Positions 26,114-34,697 of a stretch of DNA of 64,000 nucleotides are shown here, one piece after another. Every line of letters starts with the position of its first letter. Positions within the stretch are counted from its first letter, which is position 1. This stretch comes from Sulfitobacter geojensis (GTDB lineage: Bacteria; Pseudomonadota; Alphaproteobacteria; Rhodobacterales; Rhodobacteraceae), in NCBI RefSeq assembly GCF_000622325.1, contig NZ_JASE01000005.1, forward strand, positions 310,001 through 374,000, read 5' to 3'. The notes under the pieces are model-generated. The model saw only the letters and a program-made list of their open reading frames with translations, searched no databases and had not been told where the DNA came from. Both the position numbers and the translations under genes were made by a program.

Positions 26114-26954
26114 CTTGATCAACCTTTTGCCGCTGATGGCCCAGCCCCTGAATGGTCAGATCCATAACATCCCCTTTCTTAAGGAACACCGGTTCCGGTT
26201 TCATGCCCAGACCGACACCGGGAGGGGTGCCTGTTGTGATGACGTCACCAGGATGCAGGGTCATTAAACTGGAAAGATGTTCGATGATTTCAGCCACAGT
26301 AAAGATCATCGTGGCGGTATTGCCCGTCTGCATCCGCTTACCGTTTACGTCCAGCGCCATATCAAGGTTTTGCGGATCCGCGATTTCGTCGCGCGTGACG
26401 AGCCAAGGACCGGTCGGGCCAAAGGTGTCGCAGGATTTGCCCTTGGTCCACTGGCCTGTCAATTGGGTCTGGTAATGGCGTTCGGACACGTCGTTGACGA
26501 TGCAATACCCCGCAACATGGTCCAAAGCCTCCGCTTTAGAGACGTATTTTGCGGTCTTGCCAATCACCACACCCAGTTCGACTTCCCAATCTGTTTTGGT
26601 CGATCCGCGTGGCATCACAACGTCGTCATAGGCCCCGACAATGGCTGAGTTCGCTTTGAAAAACAGGATGGGGTGTTCAGGAATGGCGGCACCGGTTTCC
26701 GCGGCATGGTCGGAATAGTTCAATCCGATACACAGGAATTTGCCGATATTGCCGACGCAGGGTGCAATGCGCTGTTCGCCTTCAACGATGGGAAGGTCGG
26801 CAGGATCAAGCGCGCGCAGTTTTGTCAGCGTCGCATCGTCCAGTGTGTCACCCGTGATGTCAGCAATGTGGGCGCTCAGGTCGCGCAGCAGGCCGGCATC
26901 GTCGAGCATTGCAGGTTTTTCAGCGCCTTCGGCACAGTAACGAATGAGTTTCAT
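26106..26954 (-). CDS. Fumarylacetoacetate hydrolase-family protein, probable 2,4-diketo-3-deoxy sugar-acid hydrolase
   Basis: A 282-residue FAH-fold hydrolase. The opening MKLIRYCAEGAEKPAML and the motifs FLCIGLNYSDHAAETG, PILFFKANSAI, DWEVELGVVIG (metal-binding Glu) and TGTPPGVGLGM match enzymes that split 2,4-diketo-3-deoxy-L-fuconate or -pentonate into pyruvate plus a hydroxyacid. The neighbouring SDR and IlvD-type dehydratase supply exactly the preceding steps, which is the main argument for this role over a generic acylpyruvase. Confidence 0.85.
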   Translation of the reverse strand: MKLIRYCAEGAEKPAMLDDAGLLRDLSAHIADITGDTLDDATLTKLRALDPADLPIVEGEQRIAPCVGNIGKFLCIGLNYSDHAAETGAAIPEHPILFFKANSAIVGAYDDVVMPRGSTKTDWEVELGVVIGKTAKYVSKAEALDHVAGYCIVNDVSERHYQTQLTGQWTKGKSCDTFGPTGPWLVTRDEIADPQNLDMALDVNGKRMQTGNTATMIFTVAEIIEHLSSLMTLHPGDVITTGTPPGVGLGMKPEPVFLKKGDVMDLTIQGLGHQRQKVDQDA

Positions 26955-26972
26955 GAATTTGCTTTCTTTAGC

Positions 26973-28772
26973 TTAGTGGTTGTTGCGCGGCATGAACGTG
27001 CGGGCGATATCTTTGTATTGATCGGCACCTTGCAGGGTCATCCCCTGATCCAGACGGCCAACTTTTTCGCGGAATAGTTCCTGCCAAGGGGTTTGGCTGA
27101 CGGGCATGTCATAGCCGCCGTTGGCGACCAGTTCTCGCGCACGTTCGTTCAACTCTTCCAGCGGAACCAGCATGTCGGCGGTGCCTTTGCCCAGATCAAT
27201 CCGCACGGTATCGCCTGTTCTCAACAAAGCCAGCCCGCCGCCGTCCGCCGCTTCAGGTGAGGCGTTCAGGATCGAAGGGCTGCCCGAGGTGCCGGATTGA
27301 CGGCCGTCCCCAATGCAAGGCAAGGCCTCGACCCCTTGTTTGATCAGGTAGGACGGCGGGCGCATGTTCACAACTTCGGCCGCGCCGGGGTACCCTTTCG
27401 GGCCCGCGCCACGCATAAACAAAACACAGTTTTCGGTGATCTCTTCAGCGGGATCGTCGATACGGTGATGGAAATCTTCGGGCCCGTCAAAAACCACTGC
27501 GCGCCCTTCAAAGGCGTCAGGATCATCAGGGTTTGAAAGATAGGTTTTGCGAAACGCGGGCGAGATGACAGAGGTCTTCATGATCGCGCTTTCAAACAGA
27601 TTGCCGGACAGGTTCAGGAAACCGGCCTGTTCTTTCATCGGTTCACTGGTCGTTTTGATCACGTCCTGATTTTTGGAACGTTGGGTTTCACAATTCGCGC
27701 CCATCGTCTGCCCGTTTACCGTTACCGCATCGGGGTGGGGCAGCAATCCACCGGCAATCAATTCACCCACGACGGCGGGAACACCCCCTGCCTGCTGGTA
27801 ATCTTCGCCCAGATATTTGCCCGCAGGCTGCATATTCACGAGCAACGGAATGTCGTGCCCGTGCTTTTGCCAGTCGTCGTTGTCCAGCGGTACACCCAAA
27901 TGCCGCGCAATCGCGTTCAGGTGGATCGGCGCATTGGTCGAACCGCCGATTGCCGAATTGATCACGATGGCATTTTCAAAGGCTTCCCGCGTCATCACGT
28001 CTGTCGGGCGCATGTCCTCCCAAACCATATCGACGATGCGCTTGCCGGTTTCGTAGCTGATCTGCCCCCGTTCGCGGTAGGGTGCCGGGATCGCGGCAGA
28101 CCCGGGCAATTGCATGCCCAATGCCTCGGCCAGCGAGTTCATCGTCGTGGCCGTGCCCATGGTGTTGCAATACCCGACAGAGGGCGCAGAGGCGGCGGCG
28201 ATTTCCATGAATTCATCAGTGTCGATATCCCCCGCGGCCAGCTGTTCACGCGCTTTCCATATCACCGTACCTGACCCTGCACGTTCGCCTTTCCACCATC
28301 CGTTCAGCATCGGACCAACGGATAGGGCAACGGCGGGAATGTTCACCGTAGCAGCGGCCATCAACAGCGCTGGCGTGGTTTTGTCACACCCGATGTTGAG
28401 GACAACACCGTCCAGCGGATAGCCAAAAAGCGTCTCTACCAAAGACAAATAGGCAAGGTTCCGGTCCAGTGACGCGGTGGGGCGCTTGCCGGTTTCCTGA
28501 ATGGGATGCACCGGAATTTCAATGCACGTGCCCCCCGCCGCGATGATCCCGTCGCGCACGCGCTTGGTCAGTTCGATATGGTGGCGGTTGCAGGGCGACA
28601 GGTCGCTGCCGGTCTGCGCGATGCCGATGATCGGCTTGCCCGATTGCAGCTCTTCGCGTGTCAGCCCGTAGTTCAGATACCGCTCCAGATAGAGTGCCGT
28701 CATTTCAAGGTTATCGGGATTCATGAACCATTTGCGTGAACGTAAATCGTCTTTGGTAATGCGTTTTGTCAT
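26973..28772 (-). CDS. IlvD/Edd-family sugar-acid dehydratase (arabinonate/xylonate type)
   Basis: A 599-residue iron-sulfur dehydratase. Cluster cysteines fit [16 protein letters not shown] and [31 protein letters not shown] is the C-terminal signature. Its length and the opening [27 protein letters not shown] place it with L-arabinonate/D-xylonate dehydratases rather than IlvD or Edd proper. It should convert an aldonic acid to a 2-keto-3-deoxy acid. It is linked to the SDR gene by an ATGA overlap. Exact substrate (pentonate, galactonate or fuconate) is not decidable. Confidence 0.9.
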   Translation of the reverse strand: MTKRITKDDLRSRKWFMNPDNLEMTALYLERYLNYGLTREELQSGKPIIGIAQTGSDLSPCNRHHIELTKRVRDGIIAAGGTCIEIPVHPIQETGKRPTASLDRNLAYLSLVETLFGYPLDGVVLNIGCDKTTPALLMAAATVNIPAVALSVGPMLNGWWKGERAGSGTVIWKAREQLAAGDIDTDEFMEIAAASAPSVGYCNTMGTATTMNSLAEALGMQLPGSAAIPAPYRERGQISYETGKRIVDMVWEDMRPTDVMTREAFENAIVINSAIGGSTNAPIHLNAIARHLGVPLDNDDWQKHGHDIPLLVNMQPAGKYLGEDYQQAGGVPAVVGELIAGGLLPHPDAVTVNGQTMGANCETQRSKNQDVIKTTSEPMKEQAGFLNLSGNLFESAIMKTSVISPAFRKTYLSNPDDPDAFEGRAVVFDGPEDFHHRIDDPAEEITENCVLFMRGAGPKGYPGAAEVVNMRPPSYLIKQGVEALPCIGDGRQSGTSGSPSILNASPEAADGGGLALLRTGDTVRIDLGKGTADMLVPLEELNERARELVANGGYDMPVSQTPWQELFREKVGRLDQGMTLQGADQYKDIARTFMPRNNH

Positions 28773-29530
28773 TGGCCTGACCAGCCTCCGTCGATGATAT
28801 GTGTGTGTCCGGTGGTAAAGGCGCTTTCGTCTGCTGCAAGGTAAACAACAAGCGCTGCGATTTCTTCTGGGGTGGCCACGCGGCCCATCGGCTGGCGGGC
28901 GACAAATTGTGCCATCGCGGCATCATAATCGCCCAGCTCTTTGCCAAGTGCTATTACGCGATCATGCCAGCTGGGTGATTCCACTGTGCCAGGGCAGATG
29001 CAGTTACACCGAATGCCCTGTTTGATGTAATCAACCGCCACGGATTTTGTCAGCCCGACGACTGCCGCTTTGGTGGTCCCATAGATGAACCTGTTCGGTG
29101 CGCCCATGATGGAACCCAATGCAGAGGACATGTTGATAATCGACCCGCCCCCCCGTTCCAACATTCCGGGCAACGCGGCACGCATCGTGCGCACCATCGA
29201 GCGGACATTGAGATCAAAGGCAAAGTCGAGTTCATCATCAGTCGCTTCCAGAATTGTACCGTGGTGCACGAAACCAGCGCAGTTAAACAGGACATCCGGA
29301 TTTGCCTTGGCTACACCTGCTGTGACGCTGTCAGTGCTACGCGCATCGAGTTCGAAAATTTGGATATTTTCGAGATTCTCGTCGCGAATCGTGGATAGCG
29401 CCGTCATGTTCACGTCGGTCGCAAAGACCTCTGCACCTTCTTTTGCCATGGCGATCGCGCTGGCGCGTCCGATCCCCTGACCCGCGGCAGTTACCAGCGC
29501 ACGTTTACCCTCAAGTCTTTGACCTGTCAC
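28769..29530 (-). CDS. SDR dehydrogenase, probable 2-keto-3-deoxy sugar-acid 4-dehydrogenase
   Basis: A 253-residue classical [15 protein letters not shown] cofactor motif, Asp in FATDVN (NAD preference), NCAGFVHHG, catalytic Ser in [24 protein letters not shown] and the ending [12 protein letters not shown]. The stretch [20 protein letters not shown] is characteristic of the DHRS6/2-keto-3-deoxy-L-fuconate dehydrogenase group. Together with FAH and IlvD-type neighbours it should oxidise C4 of a 2-keto-3-deoxy acid. Start GTG 29530 has AAGG seven bases upstream; first gene of the leftward operon. Confidence 0.87.
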   Translation of the reverse strand: MTGQRLEGKRALVTAAGQGIGRASAIAMAKEGAEVFATDVNMTALSTIRDENLENIQIFELDARSTDSVTAGVAKANPDVLFNCAGFVHHGTILEATDDELDFAFDLNVRSMVRTMRAALPGMLERGGGSIINMSSALGSIMGAPNRFIYGTTKAAVVGLTKSVAVDYIKQGIRCNCICPGTVESPSWHDRVIALGKELGDYDAAMAQFVARQPMGRVATPEEIAALVVYLAADESAFTTGHTHIIDGGWSGQ

Positions 29531-29592
29531 AATAATACCTTCCTCTCCCTGATACGCAGGACAGGCCCGTCTGAGCGGAACTTGCCCTCCTT

Positions 29593-29610
29593 GCCGGTAT
29601 GTTTTCCGGC
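29593..29610. promoter_or_regulatory. Inverted repeat GCCGG-N8-CCGGC in the divergent sugar-acid promoter region
   Basis: A perfect 5-bp inverted repeat in the 187-base region between the leftward SDR operon and the rightward beta-hydroxyacid dehydrogenase gene. Short and GC-rich, so it may be chance; noted because it lies about 65 bases before the SDR start. Confidence 0.2.
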
Positions 29611-29717
29611 TCAATCAACTGCGCCCTCTGGCCCTTTTGATCTTTGACGTTAGCGTATGACAGAGATTTCGATTTGACCATAACCCGCCTGCGCCTCTTG
29701 CAGAAAAGGACATACAC

Positions 29718-30602
29718 ATGAGCCAGACCAGCAAAATAACCCTGATCGGCACCGGCCTGATGGGCGCGCCGATGTCGCGCAACCTGATGAAAGCGGGGCA
29801 TGATCTGACCGTATGGAACCGCAGCCCTGAAAGGGCGGCACCCTTGGTTGCTGAGGGTGCCAAGACCGCAGTAACCGCCGGCGAAGCGGTTGCCGGTGCC
29901 GAGGTGATCATCACGATGTTGAGTGATGGTTATGCGATCGAAGCCCTGCTTGCGGACGATGATTTTCGCGGCGCGCTGGCTGACGGTATGGTCTGGATCG
30001 ACATGTCTAGCGCCAAGCCTGAACATGCACGCGCCCAATCTGCTCAACTGGCTGCGATGGGCGTGAGCCATCTGGATGCGCCGGTTTCCGGTGGTACCAA
30101 AGGGGCCGAAGCCGGGAGCCTTGCGATTATGGTGGGCGGGGATGCATCCGTGTTTGCAGCCATATCTGATGTGTTAAGGGCCATGGGCCGGCCTGTGCAT
30201 GTCGGGCCTTCGGGTGCGGGACAACTGTGCAAACTGGCGAACCAGACGATTGTAGCCGTGACGATTGCCGCCGTGGCCGAAGCGACATTGCTGGCAGAGA
30301 AAGGCGGTGCTGATCCGGCCGCCTTGCGCGCGGCACTCAAGGGCGGGTTCGCCGACAGCGTGATATTGCAACAGCACGGCGAACGCATGTCTGAGGGCAA
30401 TTTTGTGCCCGGTGGCCCGTCAAAGTTTCAGGTCAAAGACCTCGACAATACCTTGGGTGAGGCGGAATCCTTGGGTTTGCAGTTGCCAGCAGCCCAAGCA
30501 GTGCGCGACCGGTTCGCATATTTTATCGATGAAATGGACGGCGGTGATCTGGACCATGCCGGTCTGTATCTGGAACTCAAGAAACGGAACAACCTGACAT
30601 GA
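29718..30602 (+). CDS. Beta-hydroxyacid dehydrogenase (L-threonate dehydrogenase / tartronate semialdehyde reductase type)
   Basis: A 294-residue NAD(P) enzyme: N-terminal GTGLMGAPMSRNLMKAGH, substrate motif DAPVSGGTKGAEAG, and the catalytic lysine motif GQLCKLANQTIV. The family covers GarR/GlxR, 3-hydroxyisobutyrate dehydrogenase and LtnD; the partnership with a DenD-like gene (ATGA overlap) favours an acid-sugar substrate such as L-threonate. AAAAGGA precedes the ATG. Divergent from the leftward operon. Confidence 0.88.
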   Translation: MSQTSKITLIGTGLMGAPMSRNLMKAGHDLTVWNRSPERAAPLVAEGAKTAVTAGEAVAGAEVIITMLSDGYAIEALLADDDFRGALADGMVWIDMSSAKPEHARAQSAQLAAMGVSHLDAPVSGGTKGAEAGSLAIMVGGDASVFAAISDVLRAMGRPVHVGPSGAGQLCKLANQTIVAVTIAAVAEATLLAEKGGADPAALRAALKGGFADSVILQQHGERMSEGNFVPGGPSKFQVKDLDNTLGEAESLGLQLPAAQAVRDRFAYFIDEMDGGDLDHAGLYLELKKRNNLT

Positions 30603-31564
30603 CAAATATATTGATTCTTGGCGGCGGCGGAATGATCGGCCAGAAATTGGCAGGTCGGATCATCGCCCATGACACTTTTAAAGGCGCAAACCTGACCTTG
30701 TTTGACCGTGCCTTTCCAGCTGTCGGTGTTCCTGCCAAGACGATAACGGGGGATGCATCCGACCCGGCGATGGCCCAGACATTGGCGGCCGCACGGCCCG
30801 ATATTATCTTTTCGCTTGCCGCTGTCGTGTCAGGGCAGGCCGAGGCTGAGTTCGCGCTGGGCTGGAATGTGAACATGATGGCGATGTGGCATTTTCTGAA
30901 TGCATTGAAAGCGGAGCATGACGCATCCGGTGGCACCTATCGCCCGCGGCTGGTCTTTACCTCGTCGATTGCTGTTTTTGGCGGGCCTTACCCTGACAAG
31001 ATCGACGATGAATTCCTGTCGGCCCCCCAAACCAGCTATGGCGCGCAAAAGGCAGCTTGCGAATTGATGGTCAGTGATTTCAGTCGCAAAGGTTACATTG
31101 ATGGCCTATCGCTGCGGCTGCCCACCATTTGCGTGCGACCGGGCAAGGCGAATGCGGCGGCATCGTCATTCTTTTCCGGGATCATCCGCGAGCCCCTGAA
31201 TGGCGTCGAAGCGGTGTTGCCGGTCGCGGATACGGTGCGCCAGACCCATGCCAGCCCCCGTGCCGCAGCCAAGTTCCTGACCCATGCTGCGGGTTTGGAC
31301 ACCGATCTGTTGCAGGGTCGGCGTGCTTTGAACCTGCCCGGGTTCGGTTGTTCGGTCGCTGAACAAATCGAAGCGTTACGCCGCGCCGCAGGGCAAAAGG
31401 CCGTCGATCTGATCAAACATGTGCCGGATGAAACGATCATGGGAATTGTTGCGGGTTGGCCACGCGATTTTGCGCCCATTCGGGCGCTTGAATTGGGATT
31501 TGAGGCCGAAAGCAGTTTTGACGAGATTATCGCGGTCTATATGGAGGACGATCTGGCGGTTTAG
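30599..31564 (+). CDS. denD: D-erythronate dehydrogenase-like NAD-dependent epimerase/dehydratase-family protein
   Basis: A 321-residue extended SDR. Motifs: LILGGGGMIGQKLA (GxxGxxG), FTSSIAVFGG with the catalytic Ser, SYGAQKAACELMVSDFSRKG with YxxxK, and LRLPTICVRPGKANAAASSFFSGIIREPLNG, a stretch characteristic of DenD, which oxidises D-erythronate at C3. In known pathways the product goes to the OtnK kinase and OtnC decarboxylase; neither is in the window. It is coupled to the upstream beta-hydroxyacid dehydrogenase and ends ten bases before the convergent GntR gene. Confidence 0.82.
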   Translation: MTNILILGGGGMIGQKLAGRIIAHDTFKGANLTLFDRAFPAVGVPAKTITGDASDPAMAQTLAAARPDIIFSLAAVVSGQAEAEFALGWNVNMMAMWHFLNALKAEHDASGGTYRPRLVFTSSIAVFGGPYPDKIDDEFLSAPQTSYGAQKAACELMVSDFSRKGYIDGLSLRLPTICVRPGKANAAASSFFSGIIREPLNGVEAVLPVADTVRQTHASPRAAAKFLTHAAGLDTDLLQGRRALNLPGFGCSVAEQIEALRRAAGQKAVDLIKHVPDETIMGIVAGWPRDFAPIRALELGFEAESSFDEIIAVYMEDDLAV

Positions 31565-31573
31565 GGCGCACCG

Positions 31574-32224
31574 TCAATCGCCAAGGGTGGTGCCGGTCAG
31601 GTGGCGGGCAAGGTGGTCGTGAATCTTTTTGCGGGTCAAGGCTTCGTCGCCGGAAAGGGCAGCGTCAAGGATTTCGGCGTGGTGCTCAATATTCTCTGAA
31701 ATGAAATTGAACCGCCGGTCCGAGACCATCAATTGCTGACGAAACTGCGCATAGATCCGCCCGTGCATCTGCTTGAGCGTTTCTGAACCGCAGGCAGAAA
31801 TCAGCGTTTGGTGGAATTCTCTTTCCGAGCTGAACCAGATCTCGACCAGGTCGGTCGGATCATCCGTACCATGAATTCGCTTTTCGATATGACTGAGCTG
31901 ATGATGCGCTGCGGTCAGGCGTGCTTCCCATGCGACACCGCCGTTGCGGATCGACAAAACGGTGCCTTCGCCTTCCAGCAGGACTCGCATATGGGTCAGC
32001 TCGATCAGCTTTTCCGGTGACCTTTCGGGTACGCGAAAGCCGCGCTGTTCTTTGAAATCGACCAAACCGACGGTGGACAGCCGAAACAGAACTTCGCGCA
32101 CCGTGCTTGCAGAACAGTCGAATTCGCGCCGCAACGCCTCTGCGCGCAGTTTCGATCCGTGGGCAAATCCGTTCGAGGTAAGCCGCTGTTTCAGTGAAAG
32201 ATAGATGTCGGCATCTGGCAGCAT
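31574..32224 (-). CDS. GntR-family transcriptional regulator, FCD/FadR subfamily
   Basis: A 216-residue regulator with a winged-helix N-terminus (LRREFDCSASTVREVLFRLSTVGLVDFKEQRGFRVPE) and an FCD ligand-binding domain (SEREFHQTLISACGS, ENIEHHAEILDAALSGD, with Asp/His metal ligands). FCD regulators usually sense carboxylates or sugar acids. It is divergent from the TRAP operon and convergent with denD, so it is the likely local repressor of both sugar-acid units. Confidence 0.92.
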   Translation of the reverse strand: MLPDADIYLSLKQRLTSNGFAHGSKLRAEALRREFDCSASTVREVLFRLSTVGLVDFKEQRGFRVPERSPEKLIELTHMRVLLEGEGTVLSIRNGGVAWEARLTAAHHQLSHIEKRIHGTDDPTDLVEIWFSSEREFHQTLISACGSETLKQMHGRIYAQFRQQLMVSDRRFNFISENIEHHAEILDAALSGDEALTRKKIHDHLARHLTGTTLGD

Positions 32225-32268
32225 AGGGAAAGGGCCTTGTGTTGGTGCGTACGACGGTACTGCAGATT

Positions 32269-32297
32269 ATTTCGATAATATAGTAAAATCTCGAAAT
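32269..32297. promoter_or_regulatory. Inverted repeat ATTTCGA-N15-TCGAAAT, candidate GntR operator
   Basis: Two perfect 7-bp arms in an AT-rich stretch between gntR and dctP. Extended half-sites TTATTTCGA and TAATTTCGA agree at eight of nine positions. The site is upstream of the candidate dctP promoter. A single matching ATTTCGA also lies at 29666-29672 in the other divergent region. Confidence 0.4.
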
Positions 32298-32319
32298 TAT
32301 GAGTAATTTCATTTTTTTC

Positions 32320-32348
32320 TTGTTGGAACCGATTCTTCGGCCTAGCAT
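32320..32348 (+). promoter_or_regulatory. Candidate promoter of the TRAP operon
   Basis: TTGTTG, 17 bases, TAGCAT; three and four matches to the consensus boxes. It places a transcript start about 60 bases before dctP. Confidence 0.3.
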
Positions 32349-32417
32349 CGGGCAGCGTTATTCGAGCGGGGGCATGCAGACCTCCGAAACCACACGCTCA
32401 ATGTCTGGGAGGACAAC

Positions 32418-33440
32418 ATGAAACTTTTGAAGACAGCGGCCACAGCGGCCGTCGCCGCGGCAATGGTTGCCGTTACGGCAATGGCAGACGGCCATGCAAC
32501 AACCAAACTGCGCATTCAGACACATTTCTCGCCCGAGACGCTGTCGGGCAAAATGGCCGCAAAGTACATCGACGACGTGCAAACCATGTCCAACGGTGAA
32601 ATCGCCATCGAGATGTTTTATTCCTCATCCGTGGTTAAGTCGGTTGAAACATTCGACGCCGCTGCAACAGGTATCCTTGATTGCGACATGACGGGCGGTG
32701 CCTATCAGACCGGTAAGAACCCTGCGTTCCAGTTTGCCGGTGACTTGATGGGTGGCTACCAGAACCCTTACCAGCAAATGGCGTGGTTGCTGCATGGCGA
32801 CGGTCGTGCGGCGCTGAACCAGCTTTATAACGGGTATGACATGGAATTCATCGGTTGGTGGATCCCTGGCCCTGAATCACTGGCCTCAACATCACCGATC
32901 CGCAATGCCGAGGACTTCAAGGACTGGAAATTCCGCTCGCCCCCCGGCCTTGCGACCAAGGTTTTCGCAGCGATGGGTGCCTCGCCGATCGTGATGGATT
33001 TCAACGAAATCTTTACGGCACTCGAAACGGGTATCATTGACGGTGCCGATGCGGCGAACCTCACCAATAACGTGGGTCTTGGTCTTTATGACATCGCGAC
33101 GCATACCAACTACCCCGGTTTCCACTCAATGCCAGCGGACCACCTTGCCTGCCGCAAGGACGTTTGGGATGCGATGCCAGACGGGCACAAGCGCATTATG
33201 ACAGTCGCGATGGATAGCCTTGCGTTGCACAATGCGACGATCAACGAAGTGCAGAACGCCCAGACCGCCAAAGACCTGACCGCCAAGGGTGTGAACCTGT
33301 ATGAATGGACACCTGAGGATCTGCAGTCTTACCGCGATGCGGTGCAGGTTGGCTGGACCGAGTTCGCCACGACACCCGAAGCCAAAGCGCTTTTGGAAAG
33401 CCACATTGCGTTCCTCAAGGACATGGGCGCGATGAAGTAA
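32418..33440 (+). CDS. TRAP transporter substrate-binding protein (DctP family)
   Basis: A 340-residue periplasmic protein with a signal peptide (LKTAATAAVAAAMVAVTAMADG). DctP features include LRIQTHFSPETLSGKMAAKY, the Arg-containing KFRSPPGLATKVFAAMGASPIVMDFNEIFTALETGIIDGAD region that binds the ligand carboxylate. With the enzymes downstream, the ligand should be a sugar acid. GGGAGGA gives strong translation, and a hairpin terminator directly follows, as is common for the abundant binding subunit. Confidence 0.95.
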   Translation: MKLLKTAATAAVAAAMVAVTAMADGHATTKLRIQTHFSPETLSGKMAAKYIDDVQTMSNGEIAIEMFYSSSVVKSVETFDAAATGILDCDMTGGAYQTGKNPAFQFAGDLMGGYQNPYQQMAWLLHGDGRAALNQLYNGYDMEFIGWWIPGPESLASTSPIRNAEDFKDWKFRSPPGLATKVFAAMGASPIVMDFNEIFTALETGIIDGADAANLTNNVGLGLYDIATHTNYPGFHSMPADHLACRKDVWDAMPDGHKRIMTVAMDSLALHNATINEVQNAQTAKDLTAKGVNLYEWTPEDLQSYRDAVQVGWTEFATTPEAKALLESHIAFLKDMGAMK

Positions 33441-33465
33441 TTGGCACATCGCTGATTAACCTATG

Positions 33466-33497
33466 CGGCAAGGCTGTTCACATAGCCTTGCCGTTTT
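33466..33497 (+). terminator. Intra-operon terminator after the TRAP binding-protein gene
   Basis: CGGCAAGGCT and AGCCTTGCCG form a perfect 10-bp stem with an 8-base loop, followed by TTTT. It lies between the binding protein and the enolase-family gene and should lower downstream expression or stabilise the upstream mRNA. Confidence 0.8.
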
Positions 33498-33519
33498 ACC
33501 CTCTGACCTTCGGAATCCC

Positions 33520-34689
33520 ATGAAAATCACGCGTATCATCAGCCATGTGTTGTCCTACGACATGCCCGAGGTCTTGGGCTATTCGCAGCAATATTATGCC
33601 AAACGCTCCGCGCATCTGGTCGAGGTGCAAACGGATGAGGGTGTCACCGGCTGGGGCGAATGTTTCGGGCCGGGCAATGTCGCGATTGCCAACAAGGGGA
33701 TCGTGGAAAAAGTGATCCAGCCGATGGTGCTGGGGATGGATCCGATGGATCGGGACGTGATTTGGCACAAGGTTTATAACCTTCTGCGAGATCACGGGCA
33801 AAAAGGCATGCCGATGCAGGCGTTGTCGGGTGTCGATATTGCGCTGTGGGATATCGCAGGCAAGGTCGCAAACCTGCCCTTGCACAAACTCATCGGGGGG
33901 GCCCATCGCGATGATGTGCCCTGCTATGGTTATGGCATGATGCTGCGTGATGAACCGGTCGCGGAACTGGCGGCAAGGTTCGAAGATGAGGCTGCGGCGA
34001 TCAAGGATATGGGGTTTGCCGCGACCAAGATGAAAGTCGGTTTCGGGCCCAAACCCGATGTGAAACTTTGCGAAGCGGTCCGGCGCGGCGTTGGGGATGC
34101 GTATAAGTTCATGGTTGATGCCAACCATTGCTACACGACGTCCGACGCGTTCTATGTGGGCCGCGCCTTGGACGAGCTTGACGCCTATTGGTTCGAAGAA
34201 CCTATCGCCCCCGAAGATCTTGACGGTTACCGTGAATTGCGGGCCGGTTTGCGCGTCAACATCTCGGGCGGTGAAGCGGAGTTCAACCGTTGGGGTTGGC
34301 GTAATATTCTGGAAAACCGCGGGCTGGATATCGCTCAACCGGAAGTTTGCGCGCTGGGCGGGATCAGCGAGTATTTACGCGTGCTTGCGCTGTGTCACGC
34401 GCATTTCACACCTGTGATCAACCACGTTTGGGGCAGCGCCATTGCTGTAGCGACCAATTTGCAATTGCTTGCCGCCATGCCGCCCTTGCCAGGGGGAATG
34501 CACCCGTGGGAACCGATGCTGGAGTTCGACACAACGGACAACAAATTCCGCGATGAATTGCTGGCCGAACCCTTGGATATGCAGGGGCAAGTCAAAGCCA
34601 ACAAAGGGCGGGTGCGCATCCCGACAGGGTCGGGGATCGGCGTGACGCCTGACATGGATTTTATCAAACACTACGAAATTGACGCTTAG
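33520..34689 (+). CDS. Enolase-superfamily enzyme of the mandelate racemase subgroup, galactarolactone cycloisomerase-like
   Basis: A 389-residue protein. Family motifs: WGECFGPGN, RDHGQKGMPMQALSGVDIALWDIAGK, the lysine pair KMKVGFG, metal ligands in VDANHCY, FEEPI and GGEAEF, and the catalytic His in INHVWGSAIA. The sequence resembles Agrobacterium D-galactarolactone cycloisomerase (Gci), which opens galactaro-lactone to a 2-keto-3-deoxy acid; a sugar-acid dehydratase role is also possible. ATG 33520 is used because the upstream extension overlaps the terminator. It sits between the P and Q subunit genes of the TRAP system. Confidence 0.83.
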   Translation: MKITRIISHVLSYDMPEVLGYSQQYYAKRSAHLVEVQTDEGVTGWGECFGPGNVAIANKGIVEKVIQPMVLGMDPMDRDVIWHKVYNLLRDHGQKGMPMQALSGVDIALWDIAGKVANLPLHKLIGGAHRDDVPCYGYGMMLRDEPVAELAARFEDEAAAIKDMGFAATKMKVGFGPKPDVKLCEAVRRGVGDAYKFMVDANHCYTTSDAFYVGRALDELDAYWFEEPIAPEDLDGYRELRAGLRVNISGGEAEFNRWGWRNILENRGLDIAQPEVCALGGISEYLRVLALCHAHFTPVINHVWGSAIAVATNLQLLAAMPPLPGGMHPWEPMLEFDTTDNKFRDELLAEPLDMQGQVKANKGRVRIPTGSGIGVTPDMDFIKHYEIDA

Positions 34690-34697
34690 GGCAGGGG

